The notes beneath the pieces were generated by a model, which made no database searches, was not told the origin of the DNA, and saw only the letters and a program-made list of their open reading frames with translations. DNA of 8,236 bases from Bacillota bacterium (GTDB lineage: Bacteria > Bacillota > Clostridia > Lachnospirales > Cellulosilyticaceae), in assembly GCA_023457875.1 (NCBI GenBank), contig JAEXBC010000049.1, positions 1 to 8,236 on the forward strand. Direction: 5' to 3'. Made by a program: the position numbers and the translations under genes. Every line of letters starts with the position of its first letter. Within the stretch, counting starts at the first letter, position 1. Shown here in pieces: positions 1-6,153 of this stretch.

Positions 1-867
1 TGGGTGGAGCGCAAGCTGTACATTACAGCCTCCTCGTATATCACAAGCTGAAATAATATCAAGGGATGCACGTCTAAGCATTTGATATTCTTTATCTGAT
101 AAGGTCTGAGAAGGTGCCACAACAATGCTATCACCTGTATGAATACCCACTGGGTCGATATTTTCCATATTACATACAGTAATGCAGGTACCATAGTTAT
201 CACGCATTACCTCGTATTCGATTTCTTTCCAGCCTTTAATACATTTTTCAATAAGCACTTGATGTACACGAGAAAGGTGAAGGCCACTTGAGCTAATCTC
301 ACGAAGTTCTTCTTCGGTTTCTGCAATTCCTCCTCCTGTACCACCCAAGGTATAGGCTGGTCTAACCACTACAGGATAGCCAATCTTTCTAGCAAAAACA
401 ACTGCATCTTCTACATTTTCTACTGTTTGACTTTCAATAACTGGTTGGTTGATGCGTGCCATTAAAGCTCTAAAGTCTTCACGGTCTTCTCCTTCTTTAA
501 TCGCTGAGATCTGGGTACCAATTACGCGTACGTTGTATTTATCCAAAATACCCTTATCATGTAGCTCTACTGCCAAGTTAAGAGCCGTTTGTCCACCTAC
601 ACCTGCAAGCAAACTATCTGGTTTTTCTTTTTTAATAACTTTTTCAAGAAATTCAATGGTTAATGGTTCAATGTAAATTTTATCTGCTATTTCTTTATCT
701 GTCATAATGGTAGCAGGATTACTATTAACGAGAATGGCTTCCACACCTTCTTCTCTAATTGCTTGACAAGCTTGTGCTCCTGAGTAGTCAAACTCTGCTG
801 CTTGGCCGATAACAATAGGGCCTGAACCAATTACTAATACTCTTTTTATACTCATATCTCTAGGCAT
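1..867 (-). CDS. carB: Carbamoyl-phosphate synthase large chain, N-terminal part (runs off left edge)
   Basis: This is the first 289 residues of the large subunit, which uses ammonia delivered by CarA, bicarbonate and two ATP to make carbamoyl phosphate in the cytoplasm. The frame is open to the window edge; the family is usually about 1,070 residues, so only about a quarter is present. Visible are the N-terminal nucleotide-fold segment [17 protein letters not shown] (residues 14-30), [11 protein letters not shown] (47-57), [10 protein letters not shown] (89-98), and the start of the first ATP-grasp domain with the glycine-rich loop [12 protein letters not shown] (169-180) and [13 protein letters not shown] (211-223). 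I chose the ATG at 867 because GGAGG (876-880) lies 8 nt upstream; an internal ATG at 855 has no such site. The start overlaps the end of carA by 8 nt, so the two subunits are probably translationally coupled. It is very likely the same operon as carA and pyrF. Confidence 0.96.
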   Translation of the reverse strand, partial: MPRDMSIKRVLVIGSGPIVIGQAAEFDYSGAQACQAIREEGVEAILVNSNPATIMTDKEIADKIYIEPLTIEFLEKVIKKEKPDSLLAGVGGQTALNLAVELHDKGILDKYNVRVIGTQISAIKEGEDREDFRALMARINQPVIESQTVENVEDAVVFARKIGYPVVVRPAYTLGGTGGGIAETEEELREISSSGLHLSRVHQVLIEKCIKGWKEIEYEVMRDNYGTCITVCNMENIDPVGIHTGDSIVVAPSQTLSDKEYQMLRRASLDIISACDIRGGCNVQLALHP

Positions 868-1927
868 TTAGTTTACCTCCTTGCATTACTTTAATGAATT
901 CATCAAATATATGTGCGGTGTCAGTAGGTCCTGGACAAGCTTCTGGGTGAAATTGTACACTGTAGATGTTTTGCTCTTTAAAGTACATACCTTCTACTGT
1001 TTGGTCATTCATATTGGTATGTGTCACAACTGCACCTTCCGGCATCGTTTCGACATAGTAATTGTGATTTTGTGAGGTAATGTATACTCTGTTCGTAATA
1101 AAATCCTTAACAGGATGATTACAACCGTGGTGCCCAAATTTTAATTTAGCGGTATTTCCTCCCATTGCTAAACATAAGAGCTGATGTCCTAGACAAATGG
1201 CTGTAATAGGTTTTTTGCCAACAAGTGCTTTAACGGTTGCTACTGTATCTGGTACATCTTTGGGGTCAGCTGGTCCATTAGAGACAAATACACCATCTGG
1301 GTTAACTGCTAAGATTTCTTCAGCAGTGGCAGAGGCTGGGAATACTGTCATTTTACAACCTCTTTCTTCAAAGGAGCGTAAGATATTACTTTTGATACCA
1401 CAGTCAATTACTGCAATATGTGTCTTTTTCCCTTTAATCACATATGTTTCCTTAGTAGTTACCTCACTAACAGCCATTTGGTTGTTAAAGGCATCTAATT
1501 TAAGTTTCACCTGACTTGGGGTAAGTTCTCTCACAGCAATAATGCCGCGCATGGTTCCATGATCTCTTAATACCTTGGTTAAAGCTCTTGTATCAATGCC
1601 CTCAAGTCCAATTACCTTTTGTGATTTTAAATAACCATCTAGGGTAAGTTCACACCTAAAGTTGTTAGGATAATCTGCTTTTTCTCTCACAATTAATGCG
1701 CGTACATGGGATTTATGACTTTCCATATCTTCAAGATTAATACCATAATTACCAATCAAGGGATAGGTCATCACTACCATTTGCCCATAATAAGAAGGAT
1801 CTGTTAGTATTTCTTGATAACCAGTCATACCCGTGTTGAAAACAACCTCTCCTATGACTTCTTTTAAGTAACCAAATGCCTTGCCTTCAAATATCATTCC
1901 ATTTTCTAATATTAACTGTGCTTTCAT
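860..1927 (-). CDS. carA: Carbamoyl-phosphate synthase small chain (glutamine amidotransferase subunit)
   Basis: The 355-residue product hydrolyses glutamine and channels ammonia to CarB for carbamoyl-phosphate synthesis, the first step of pyrimidine and arginine formation. The CPSase small-chain N-terminal domain covers about residues 1-150 ([17 protein letters not shown] at 30-46). The class I glutamine amidotransferase domain follows at about 170-345: oxyanion-loop region VSNGPADP (215-222), nucleophile Cys245 in ICLGHQL, and His327 and Glu329 in QFHPEA, so the Cys-His-Glu triad is complete. Length is normal for the family. The ATG shares one base with the pyrF stop codon (TAATG), with an AAGGAG-type site inside the end of pyrF, which points to translational coupling. 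The stop is TAG, 8 nt into carB. Its place among pyr genes rather than arg genes suggests pyrimidine control of this copy. Confidence 0.97.
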   Translation of the reverse strand: MKAQLILENGMIFEGKAFGYLKEVIGEVVFNTGMTGYQEILTDPSYYGQMVVMTYPLIGNYGINLEDMESHKSHVRALIVREKADYPNNFRCELTLDGYLKSQKVIGLEGIDTRALTKVLRDHGTMRGIIAVRELTPSQVKLKLDAFNNQMAVSEVTTKETYVIKGKKTHIAVIDCGIKSNILRSFEERGCKMTVFPASATAEEILAVNPDGVFVSNGPADPKDVPDTVATVKALVGKKPITAICLGHQLLCLAMGGNTAKLKFGHHGCNHPVKDFITNRVYITSQNHNYYVETMPEGAVVTHTNMNDQTVEGMYFKEQNIYSVQFHPEACPGPTDTAHIFDEFIKVMQGGKLNA

Positions 1928-2841
1928 TAACTCATCACTCCTTGTAAATCATCTCTCATGGCAATGACTGCTTTCTTTGAAGCTAATGCGAATTCCTTTT
2001 CACTAAATTCCTTATCACTTTTATAAGCCGCAATAATGCCTCTTGAAGAGTTGACGATAATCCCAGATTTGTTTTTATCAAAATACTCCTTAAGGTCTTG
2101 TGCCTGTCCACCTTGTGCACCATAGCCTGGTACTAGGAAGAAGGTATGTGGCATTCTCTTTCGAAGTTCTATGCCTTGCTCCTTGTATGTAGCTCCTACA
2201 ACGGCACCAATTCGGCTGTAGCCTTTACCTCCCATTGTCATTTCGCCCCACTTACTTACTAAGTCTGCTGTCTTATCATAAATAGGCACACCCTCTACCT
2301 GTAAATCTTGAAGCTCTATACTGCTTGGATTGCTGGTTTTAACTAGGATAAACAACCCACGGTCTTGACTGTTGCAAGCTTCAATAAAAGGCTCAACCCC
2401 ATCAAATCCCATATAAGGATTAAGCGTTACCGCATCCTCTTGCCATAAGTCAAAATGTTCTCCTTCAATATCTACTCCCGCAATATGTCCCGCATAGGCT
2501 GCTGCAGTAGAAGCAATATCCCCTCTTTTTACATCTCCTATAACGATAAGACCTTTTTGCTTTGCATAGGCTATGGTTTCCATATAAGCTCTTAAGCCTT
2601 CTAATCCGTATTGCTCATACATGGCAACTTGAGGTTTAACTGCTGGAATAAATGGTGCTACCTCATCTAGAATAGCTTTATTAAAACGAATAAACATTTC
2701 TGCTACAGCTTGTGGTGTTTTTCCATAAAGGGCTAACATTTCTTCCTTTATAAAAGAAGGAATCATGGCGTAGGTTGGATCTAGTCCCACCACTGTTGGA
2801 TTTTGCACTTGCTCTATTTTTGTGATTAAGCGATCTATCAT
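1927..2841 (-). CDS. pyrF: Orotidine 5'-phosphate decarboxylase (long, type 2 form)
   Basis: This enzyme decarboxylates OMP to UMP, the last step of de novo pyrimidine synthesis. The 304-residue length fits the longer type 2 subfamily rather than the roughly 230-240-residue E. coli or Bacillus type. Recognisable segments are GLDPTYAMIP near the N-terminus, the catalytic DVKRGDIAST (residues 103-112; Lys105 is the expected proton donor), TLNPYMGFDG, and the phosphate-binding end LVPGYGAQGGQ plus NSSRGI. I moved the start from the first ATG (2847) to the ATG at 2841: the AAAGGAG site at 2849-2855 is only 1 nt from the first ATG but 7 nt from the second. The long form starting at 2847 (306 residues) is the alternative. 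The gene overlaps carA by one base. About 110 nt separate it from pyrC, and that gap carries a possible promoter. Confidence 0.95.
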   Translation of the reverse strand: MIDRLITKIEQVQNPTVVGLDPTYAMIPSFIKEEMLALYGKTPQAVAEMFIRFNKAILDEVAPFIPAVKPQVAMYEQYGLEGLRAYMETIAYAKQKGLIVIGDVKRGDIASTAAAYAGHIAGVDIEGEHFDLWQEDAVTLNPYMGFDGVEPFIEACNSQDRGLFILVKTSNPSSIELQDLQVEGVPIYDKTADLVSKWGEMTMGGKGYSRIGAVVGATYKEQGIELRKRMPHTFFLVPGYGAQGGQAQDLKEYFDKNKSGIIVNSSRGIIAAYKSDKEFSEKEFALASKKAVIAMRDDLQGVMS

Positions 2842-2848
2842 TTTCATT

Positions 2849-2855
2849 CTCCTTT
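2849..2855 (-). promoter_or_regulatory. pyrF ribosome binding site that decides the start codon
   Basis: AAAGGAG on the minus strand. Spacing is 1 nt to the ATG at 2847 and 7 nt to the in-frame ATG at 2841, so the second ATG is the likely start of pyrF. Confidence 0.75.
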
Positions 2856-2910
2856 GGATTTAGTATGGGCTAAAATATATACGAATTTTTATGCACACTT
2901 ATTTATAATT

Positions 2911-2938
2911 ATTCTAACATATTTCGTCATTTTTACAA
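2911..2938 (-). promoter_or_regulatory. Possible internal promoter upstream of pyrF
   Basis: On the minus strand, TTGTAA (2933-2938) and TAGAAT (2911-2916) are 16 nt apart. The -10 box is preceded by TG plus one base, an extended -10 form. Transcription would start roughly 60 nt upstream of pyrF. The -35 box is only a 4/6 match, so the extended -10 element carries most of the evidence. The -35 lies in a small inverted repeat, TTACAA-6 nt-TTGTAA (2933-2950), that could be an operator or chance in AT-rich DNA. No terminator is visible between pyrC and pyrF, so read-through from the pyrB promoter is also possible. Confidence 0.5.
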
Positions 2939-2953
2939 CAGTCTTTGTAATTT

Positions 2954-4228
2954 TTATGCCTCACAATAAATGATTTGTCCTTTTACAAGGGTATGTGTCA
3001 CTTTACCTTGAATCTCCCAACCAATAAATGGCGAATTTTTGCTTTTTCCTACAAAAGTATCTAAGCTAATGTCATAGGTAGCTTCAGGGTCAATAATTGC
3101 AATGTCAGCATTCTTCCCTACGCTAATATCTCCCTTGTCTATGCCAAGGATTTTTGCTGGCCGGCTGCTCATTTTATCAATAAGCTGCATTGGAGTAAGC
3201 AGCTCTGTCTTAACAAGCGCACTATAGCTTAGGCTAAAGCTAGTCTCAAGACCCACAATCCCAAAAGGTGCTTTTTCAAACTCTACATTCTTCTCGTCAT
3301 AATGATGGGGTGCATGGTCTGTAGCAATCACATCTAAGGTCCCATCTATGAGCGCAGCTTTAATTGCCTCTACATCCTTTACAGTACGAAGTGGTGGGTT
3401 CATTTTTTTATTAGTATCATAATCTCCCAAGATACTATCATCTAGTATGAAATAATGAGGTGCTGTTTCCGCCGTAACTGGTATGCCTTGGGCTTTTGCA
3501 AAGCGGATAATCTCTACGCTTCCTTCTGTAGAAATGTGGCATAGGTGAAGGGGAGCTCCTGTATACTTTGCAAGAAGAATATCTCTAGCGACAATAATCT
3601 CTTCTGCTTCCCTTGGAATGCCCTTGATGCCAAAAAGCTGTGCATTCTCACCTGCATTCATTGCGCCACCTACGAGAAAGCGGTCTTCAGTATGAGACAT
3701 AATGGGTAAGCCGAAGGGTTTAGCGTAAGACATCGCTTTTTTCATAAGGCCTGAGTCCATCACTGTCTTGCCGTCTTCACTTAAGGCACAGATTCCGTGC
3801 TCCTTCATCTTTCCAATGTCAGCTAAGGTATCTCCTTCTTGTCCCTTCGTAATCGCACCAATGGGTAAGACATTGACGCCATTTGCTTTTTTTGCCATGG
3901 CATAAATGTATTCTACGACGCATTCATTATCAATGACCGGATTGGTATTAGGCATACAGCATACCGTGGTAAATCCTCACTTTGCTGCTGCTCTTGCGCC
4001 ACTTTCAATATCCTCTTTATGTTCAAAGCCAGGTGCTCTAAAATGAACGTGTAAATCAATCAGTCCAGGCACTACCCATTTGCCAGTTGCATCAATTTCC
4101 TTTGTTGCCACTTTATCAAAGTTCTCTCCAATGTGACACACCACACCCTCCTCAATCCAAAGGGTATTCACTTCTTCCATTCCTGAATTAGGGTTTATGA
4201 TATATCCGTTCTTAATACAAGTAACCAT
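2954..4228 (-). pseudogene. pyrC: Dihydroorotase, full length but interrupted by one in-frame TGA
   Basis: Dihydroorotase cyclises carbamoyl-aspartate to dihydroorotate, step three of the pathway. Starting at 4228 the frame has 424 codons, normal for this type of the family, but codon 84 (3977-3979) is TGA where homologues have the first Gly of a GG(F/Y)TTV motif. The frame does not shift: residues 85 onward resume with GFTTVCCMPNTNP. The N-terminal part has DLHVHFR with zinc ligands His60 and His62. The C-terminal part retains Asp152, His179 (SHTED), His231 (CHIS) and Asp304 (ATDHAPH), plus KMNPPLR and APFGIVGLE, so nothing else looks decayed. The start was chosen from AAGGGAG (4237-4243) 8 nt upstream; that site lies in the last codons of pyrB, and the genes are 4 nt apart. 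As written, the gene gives an 83-residue fragment. The downstream ATG at 3955 has no ribosome binding site at useful spacing. Sequence error, recent mutation or read-through are all possible; identity as dihydroorotase is near certain. Confidence 0.85.
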
Positions 4229-4232
4229 CTTT

Positions 4233-5150
4233 TTATCTCCCTTCATTAAGTAATGCAAATAATGCCATTCTCACAGCTACTCCATTTGTAACCTGTTGAT
4301 CGATTACAGAAGCTTTGCTATCCATTAACTGTGGCGTAAGCTCCACACCTCTATTAACTGGTGCTGGATGCATCAATAGTGCATCCGGCTTAGCATATGC
4401 AAATAAATTTTCATCTAATCCATATATTTGACTATATTCCCTAAGGTTAGGGAACAATCCGCCTTTTTGTCTTTCCAACTGTATGCGAAGTGCCATGACT
4501 ACATCTGCATTCTTTATAGCAGCTTTTAAGTCTGTTGTAACCGTACAGCCCAGCGTTTCCATGCTTTTTGCAGTCAACGTTCCTGGTCCTGCCAAAGTAA
4601 TCTTAGCGCCCAGTTTAGTTAAACCAAATACATTTGATCTTGCGACACGACTATGGGCAATGTCTCCCACAATTGTTACCTTTAGGTTCTTAAATCCACC
4701 TTTTTTCTCATAGATGGTATAGAAATCGAGAAGTGCTTGAGTAGGATGCTCATTAACGCCATCGCCTGCATTAATCACAGAGGCCTTTACATTCTTTGCT
4801 AAAAGATGAGCCGCTCCACTGATATGATGTCTCATAATCATGTAATCAATGCCCATACGATCTAAAGTGATCCCTGTATCTACTAAGCTTTCTCCTTTTT
4901 GAACGCTACTATTGGCAACACCCAAGTCTGCTACATTTACGCCAAGATAACTTCCCGCCATGGTAAATGCCATCCTTGTGCGGGTACTATTTTCATAGAA
5001 TAAGGTTACAGCTGATTTGCCTTTTAGTAGGTCAAGCTTATCTGAATTGCCTTGTACAATACTTTTCATTCCTTCAGCACGTTCTAAAATCATCATAATT
5101 TCTTCAACATTTAAATCTCTTATTCCAAGTAAGTCTTTCCTCTTTAGCAT
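4233..5150 (-). CDS. pyrB: Aspartate carbamoyltransferase catalytic chain
   Basis: The enzyme joins carbamoyl phosphate and aspartate to form carbamoyl-aspartate, the committed pyrimidine step. The 305-residue product has normal length for an unfused catalytic chain. The carbamoyl-phosphate site is ENSTRTR (residues 53-59), followed by the SSVQKGES loop (81-88), RHH (107-109), [12 protein letters not shown] (135-146), [12 protein letters not shown] (161-172), LRIQLERQ (221-228; the aspartate-binding R-x-Q) and MHPAPVNRG (260-268). The ATG at 5150 is preferred because AAAGGAAGG (5158-5166) precedes it by 7 nt; an upstream in-frame ATG at 5174 would add eight atypical residues and has no site. 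No regulatory chain (pyrI) is present here, so control may rest on expression. It is first in the pyr cluster, behind a leader with a small ORF and a terminator-like hairpin. Confidence 0.97.
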   Translation of the reverse strand: MLKRKDLLGIRDLNVEEIMMILERAEGMKSIVQGNSDKLDLLKGKSAVTLFYENSTRTRMAFTMAGSYLGVNVADLGVANSSVQKGESLVDTGITLDRMGIDYMIMRHHISGAAHLLAKNVKASVINAGDGVNEHPTQALLDFYTIYEKKGGFKNLKVTIVGDIAHSRVARSNVFGLTKLGAKITLAGPGTLTAKSMETLGCTVTTDLKAAIKNADVVMALRIQLERQKGGLFPNLREYSQIYGLDENLFAYAKPDALLMHPAPVNRGVELTPQLMDSKASVIDQQVTNGVAVRMALFALLNEGR

Positions 5151-5157
5151 TTGGCAA

Positions 5158-5166
5158 CCTTCCTTT
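5158..5166 (-). promoter_or_regulatory. pyrB ribosome binding site
   Basis: AAAGGAAGG on the minus strand, 7 nt before the ATG at 5150. It excludes the upstream ATG at 5174, which lies before this site. Bases 5164-5171 (AATGCAAA) are exactly complementary to bases 5261-5268 of the leader ORF, so a fold masking the edge of this site is possible. Confidence 0.75.
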
Positions 5167-5189
5167 GCATTCAAATTTTATTTTTTTGC

Positions 5190-5234
5190 AAAATAAAAGG
5201 CAATACAAGGATTATTATCCTTCTATCGCCTTTT
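5190..5234 (-). terminator. Terminator-like attenuator hairpin in the pyrB leader
   Basis: In the minus-strand RNA, 5223-5234 pairs with 5195-5206 and 5217-5222 with 5207-5212. This gives a stem of 17 pairs, including one G-U wobble and interrupted by one mismatch (5206/5223), around a 4-nt loop (5213-5216). The 3' arm ends in UUUU and continues as AUUUU, a plausible release tract. The hairpin sits 44 nt before the pyrB ATG and inside the untranslated leader, so it would act as an attenuator rather than an operon end. The upstream small ORF ends exactly in the loop. A weaker AU-only hairpin (5176-5198) overlaps the base of the 3' arm. I saw no PyrR-binding-loop consensus. Confidence 0.75.
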
Positions 5235-5373
5235 GTCCTAAGAAGATACAACTACAATAAAATGCAAAACATAAAGTTTTACATATAGCCATTATAGCGT
5301 ATGCATCCAGTGGATTTATATATATTGTTTGTCCATTACTTCTTAATTGTGCTTTTTGATTTAATAAGTTCAT
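5215..5373 (-). CDS. Small 52-residue ORF, probable pyrB leader peptide
   Basis: An ATG at 5373 follows AAGGAG (5380-5385) with 6-nt spacing and lies about 57 nt downstream of a strong predicted transcription start. The frame runs 52 codons to a TAA at 5215-5217, which falls in the loop of the terminator-like hairpin before pyrB. The first half is polar (MNLLNQKAQLRSNGQ); the second is hydrophobic with four cysteines (Cys31, 35, 40, 42) in ICKTLCFAFYCSC. Codons 31-45 (5239-5283) are U-rich, 25 of 45 bases. I recognise no protein family. The arrangement matches the leader peptide of the E. coli pyrBI attenuator, where a ribosome close behind RNA polymerase blocks the terminator at low UTP. Alternatives are a real small cysteine-rich membrane peptide or the 5' remnant of a lost gene. 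Confidence 0.6.
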   Translation of the reverse strand: MNLLNQKAQLRSNGQTIYINPLDAYAIMAICKTLCFAFYCSCIFLGQKAIEG

Positions 5374-5436
5374 TTTGTTCTCCTTCTTGGTCTCTCTGTA
5401 CCAAACTTAAAGGCAATTTATTATTTAATTATCGAC

Positions 5437-5465
5437 ATTTTATCATTGTATACAATTCCTGTCAA
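5437..5465 (-). promoter_or_regulatory. Strong promoter of the pyrB leader and pyr cluster
   Basis: TTGACA (5460-5465, perfect -35) and TAAAAT (5437-5442) are separated by exactly 17 nt, and the -10 box is extended (TGA directly before it). Expected start is about A5430, giving a leader of roughly 280 nt to the pyrB ATG. This is the best sigma-A-type promoter seen in the window and reads toward pyrB. Confidence 0.82.
5445..5456. promoter_or_regulatory. 12-bp palindrome between the -35 and -10 boxes, candidate operator
   Basis: ATTGTATACAAT is a perfect palindrome lying wholly in the 17-nt spacer of the pyrB promoter, where a bound protein would block RNA polymerase. Its core TTGTATACAA is the same as the core of the Bacillus subtilis gluconate (GntR) operator, so a GntR-family repressor is a reasonable guess. 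No GntR-type gene is in this window, and AT-rich palindromes of this length can arise by chance. Confidence 0.5.
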
Positions 5466-5568
5466 GATGTTATCCAAAATCTCATAAATCTTTATCATTT
5501 ATTAATAATAACAAATTTGGTGACTTTTCTGAATATACTTCCTATCAATATTATCAATGAAAATCGAC

Positions 5569-5781
5569 TTAAATCCATTTCCTTACTCTTTTTTTATAAT
5601 CAAGATAAGCAGCTCCAAACTTCTTCTGCATCATTTCTTCTTCAAAATGTATGTAATGTTTGTCCAAAATAATAAGTCTAATGACTTTTTCTTTGCAGAT
5701 ACCATATAATTGCTGAATAAGTTCATCTGGAATATCCCCAAATCCCCTAATTGCCTGTTGCAGTTTAAAATATGCATCCAT
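5569..5781 (-). pseudogene. Chimeric remnant: regulator-like N-terminus joined to methyltransferase-like C-terminus
   Basis: This 70-codon ORF has a good ribosome binding site (AAAGGAG, 5 nt before the ATG at 5781) but does not look like one intact protein. The first 35 or so residues (MDAYFKLQQAIRGFGDIPDE and on) resemble the short N-terminal helix region before the cyclic-nucleotide-binding fold of Crp/Fnr regulators. The last 25 or so, EEEMMQKKFGAAYLDYKKRV followed by RKWI, closely resemble the C-terminus of bacterial isoprenylcysteine carboxyl methyltransferase-like membrane proteins. The conserved cores of both families are absent. The simplest reading is an internal deletion fusing two former neighbours. 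The methyltransferase-like end is the more convincing; the Crp/Fnr assignment is tentative. Expression of the fused peptide cannot be excluded. Confidence 0.5.
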
Positions 5782-5826
5782 AAAATCTCCTTTGAATATG
5801 CAATGAAGTGATTTGTTCCGCTCTCT

Positions 5827-6153
5827 TTATTTTGCTTCCTTTTTTCTATTGCTAAATTTATAAGCAAGTTTAATATATAGAAAACGTGGCATCAACTGCA
5901 TAGCTTTAATAAAAACCTTTTCATAGACACCTGGTACACAGACTACCTTACCACGTTTTAAATCTTTGAGGGATAGGTCTACTACTTGATCAGGTTCCAT
6001 CCATCTAATGAGTCCTTTATTTGTTCTAGTTGATTGAGTCATTCCCATTTTTTCATGAAAGTCAGTTTTTACTAGTCCTGGTCATAAGACTTGTACCTTA
6101 ACCCCTGTACCAAGCAAATCATAGAATCCCTTACTTCTATTAAGATATTTCAT
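5827..6153 (-). pseudogene. C-terminal remnant of a short-chain dehydrogenase/reductase
   Basis: From about 6110 to the TAA at 5827 the frame encodes the last third of an SDR-family oxidoreductase: GTGVKVQVL, then TGA (6082-6084), then PGLVKTDFHEKMGM, and a typical end with KRGKVVCVPGVYEK and LPRFLYIKLAYKFS-like sequence (here MPRFLYIKLAYKFS). Homologues have Cys where the TGA stands (VLCPG). The Rossmann NAD(P)-binding half (TGxxxGIG) and the YxxxK catalytic motif are missing altogether, and the sequence abuts the putative anti-sigma gene. It is therefore 5'-truncated as well as interrupted. An ATG at 6153 overlaps the anti-sigma stop (TAATG) but yields only 23 codons before the TGA. The ATG at 6048 lacks a clear ribosome binding site. 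I regard this as a dead gene. Confidence 0.75.

Noticed and set aside
449..1514. Plus-strand ORFs opposite carB and carA (449-676, 881-1075, 1197-1514)
   Set aside because: Antisense shadows of well-supported genes, without family resemblance.
3977..4228. pyrC as two separate genes, an 83-residue protein and a second ORF starting at 3955
   Set aside because: Both parts align in one frame to a single dihydroorotase with no missing residues, and the ATG at 3955 has no ribosome binding site at useful spacing.
5291..5296. Perfect TATAAT on the minus strand as a pyrB promoter
   Set aside because: No acceptable -35 box lies at 16-18 nt, and it falls inside the small leader ORF behind a far better promoter at 5437-5465.
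5195..5300. PyrR-binding anti-antiterminator in the pyrB leader
   Set aside because: I found no segment fitting the conserved PyrR-binding loop, and the hairpin before pyrB is a plain terminator-like stem.
5499..5508. 10-bp palindrome TTATTAATAA
   Set aside because: Trivial AT-only palindrome in AT-rich intergenic DNA with no link to a promoter.
5301..5672. 123-codon plus-strand ORF
   Set aside because: No ribosome binding site, low-complexity AT-rich composition, and it runs antisense through the promoter, leader ORF and chimeric remnant.
5631..5867. 78-codon minus-strand ORF
   Set aside because: It overlaps the dehydrogenase and methyltransferase-like remnants in another frame; those frames match known families and this one does not.
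3977..6084. Reassigned TGA (TGA as sense codon) in this organism
   Set aside because: The two in-frame TGAs replace different residues (Gly and Cys), one is in a truncated gene, and the ECF sigma gene appears to end normally at a TGA.
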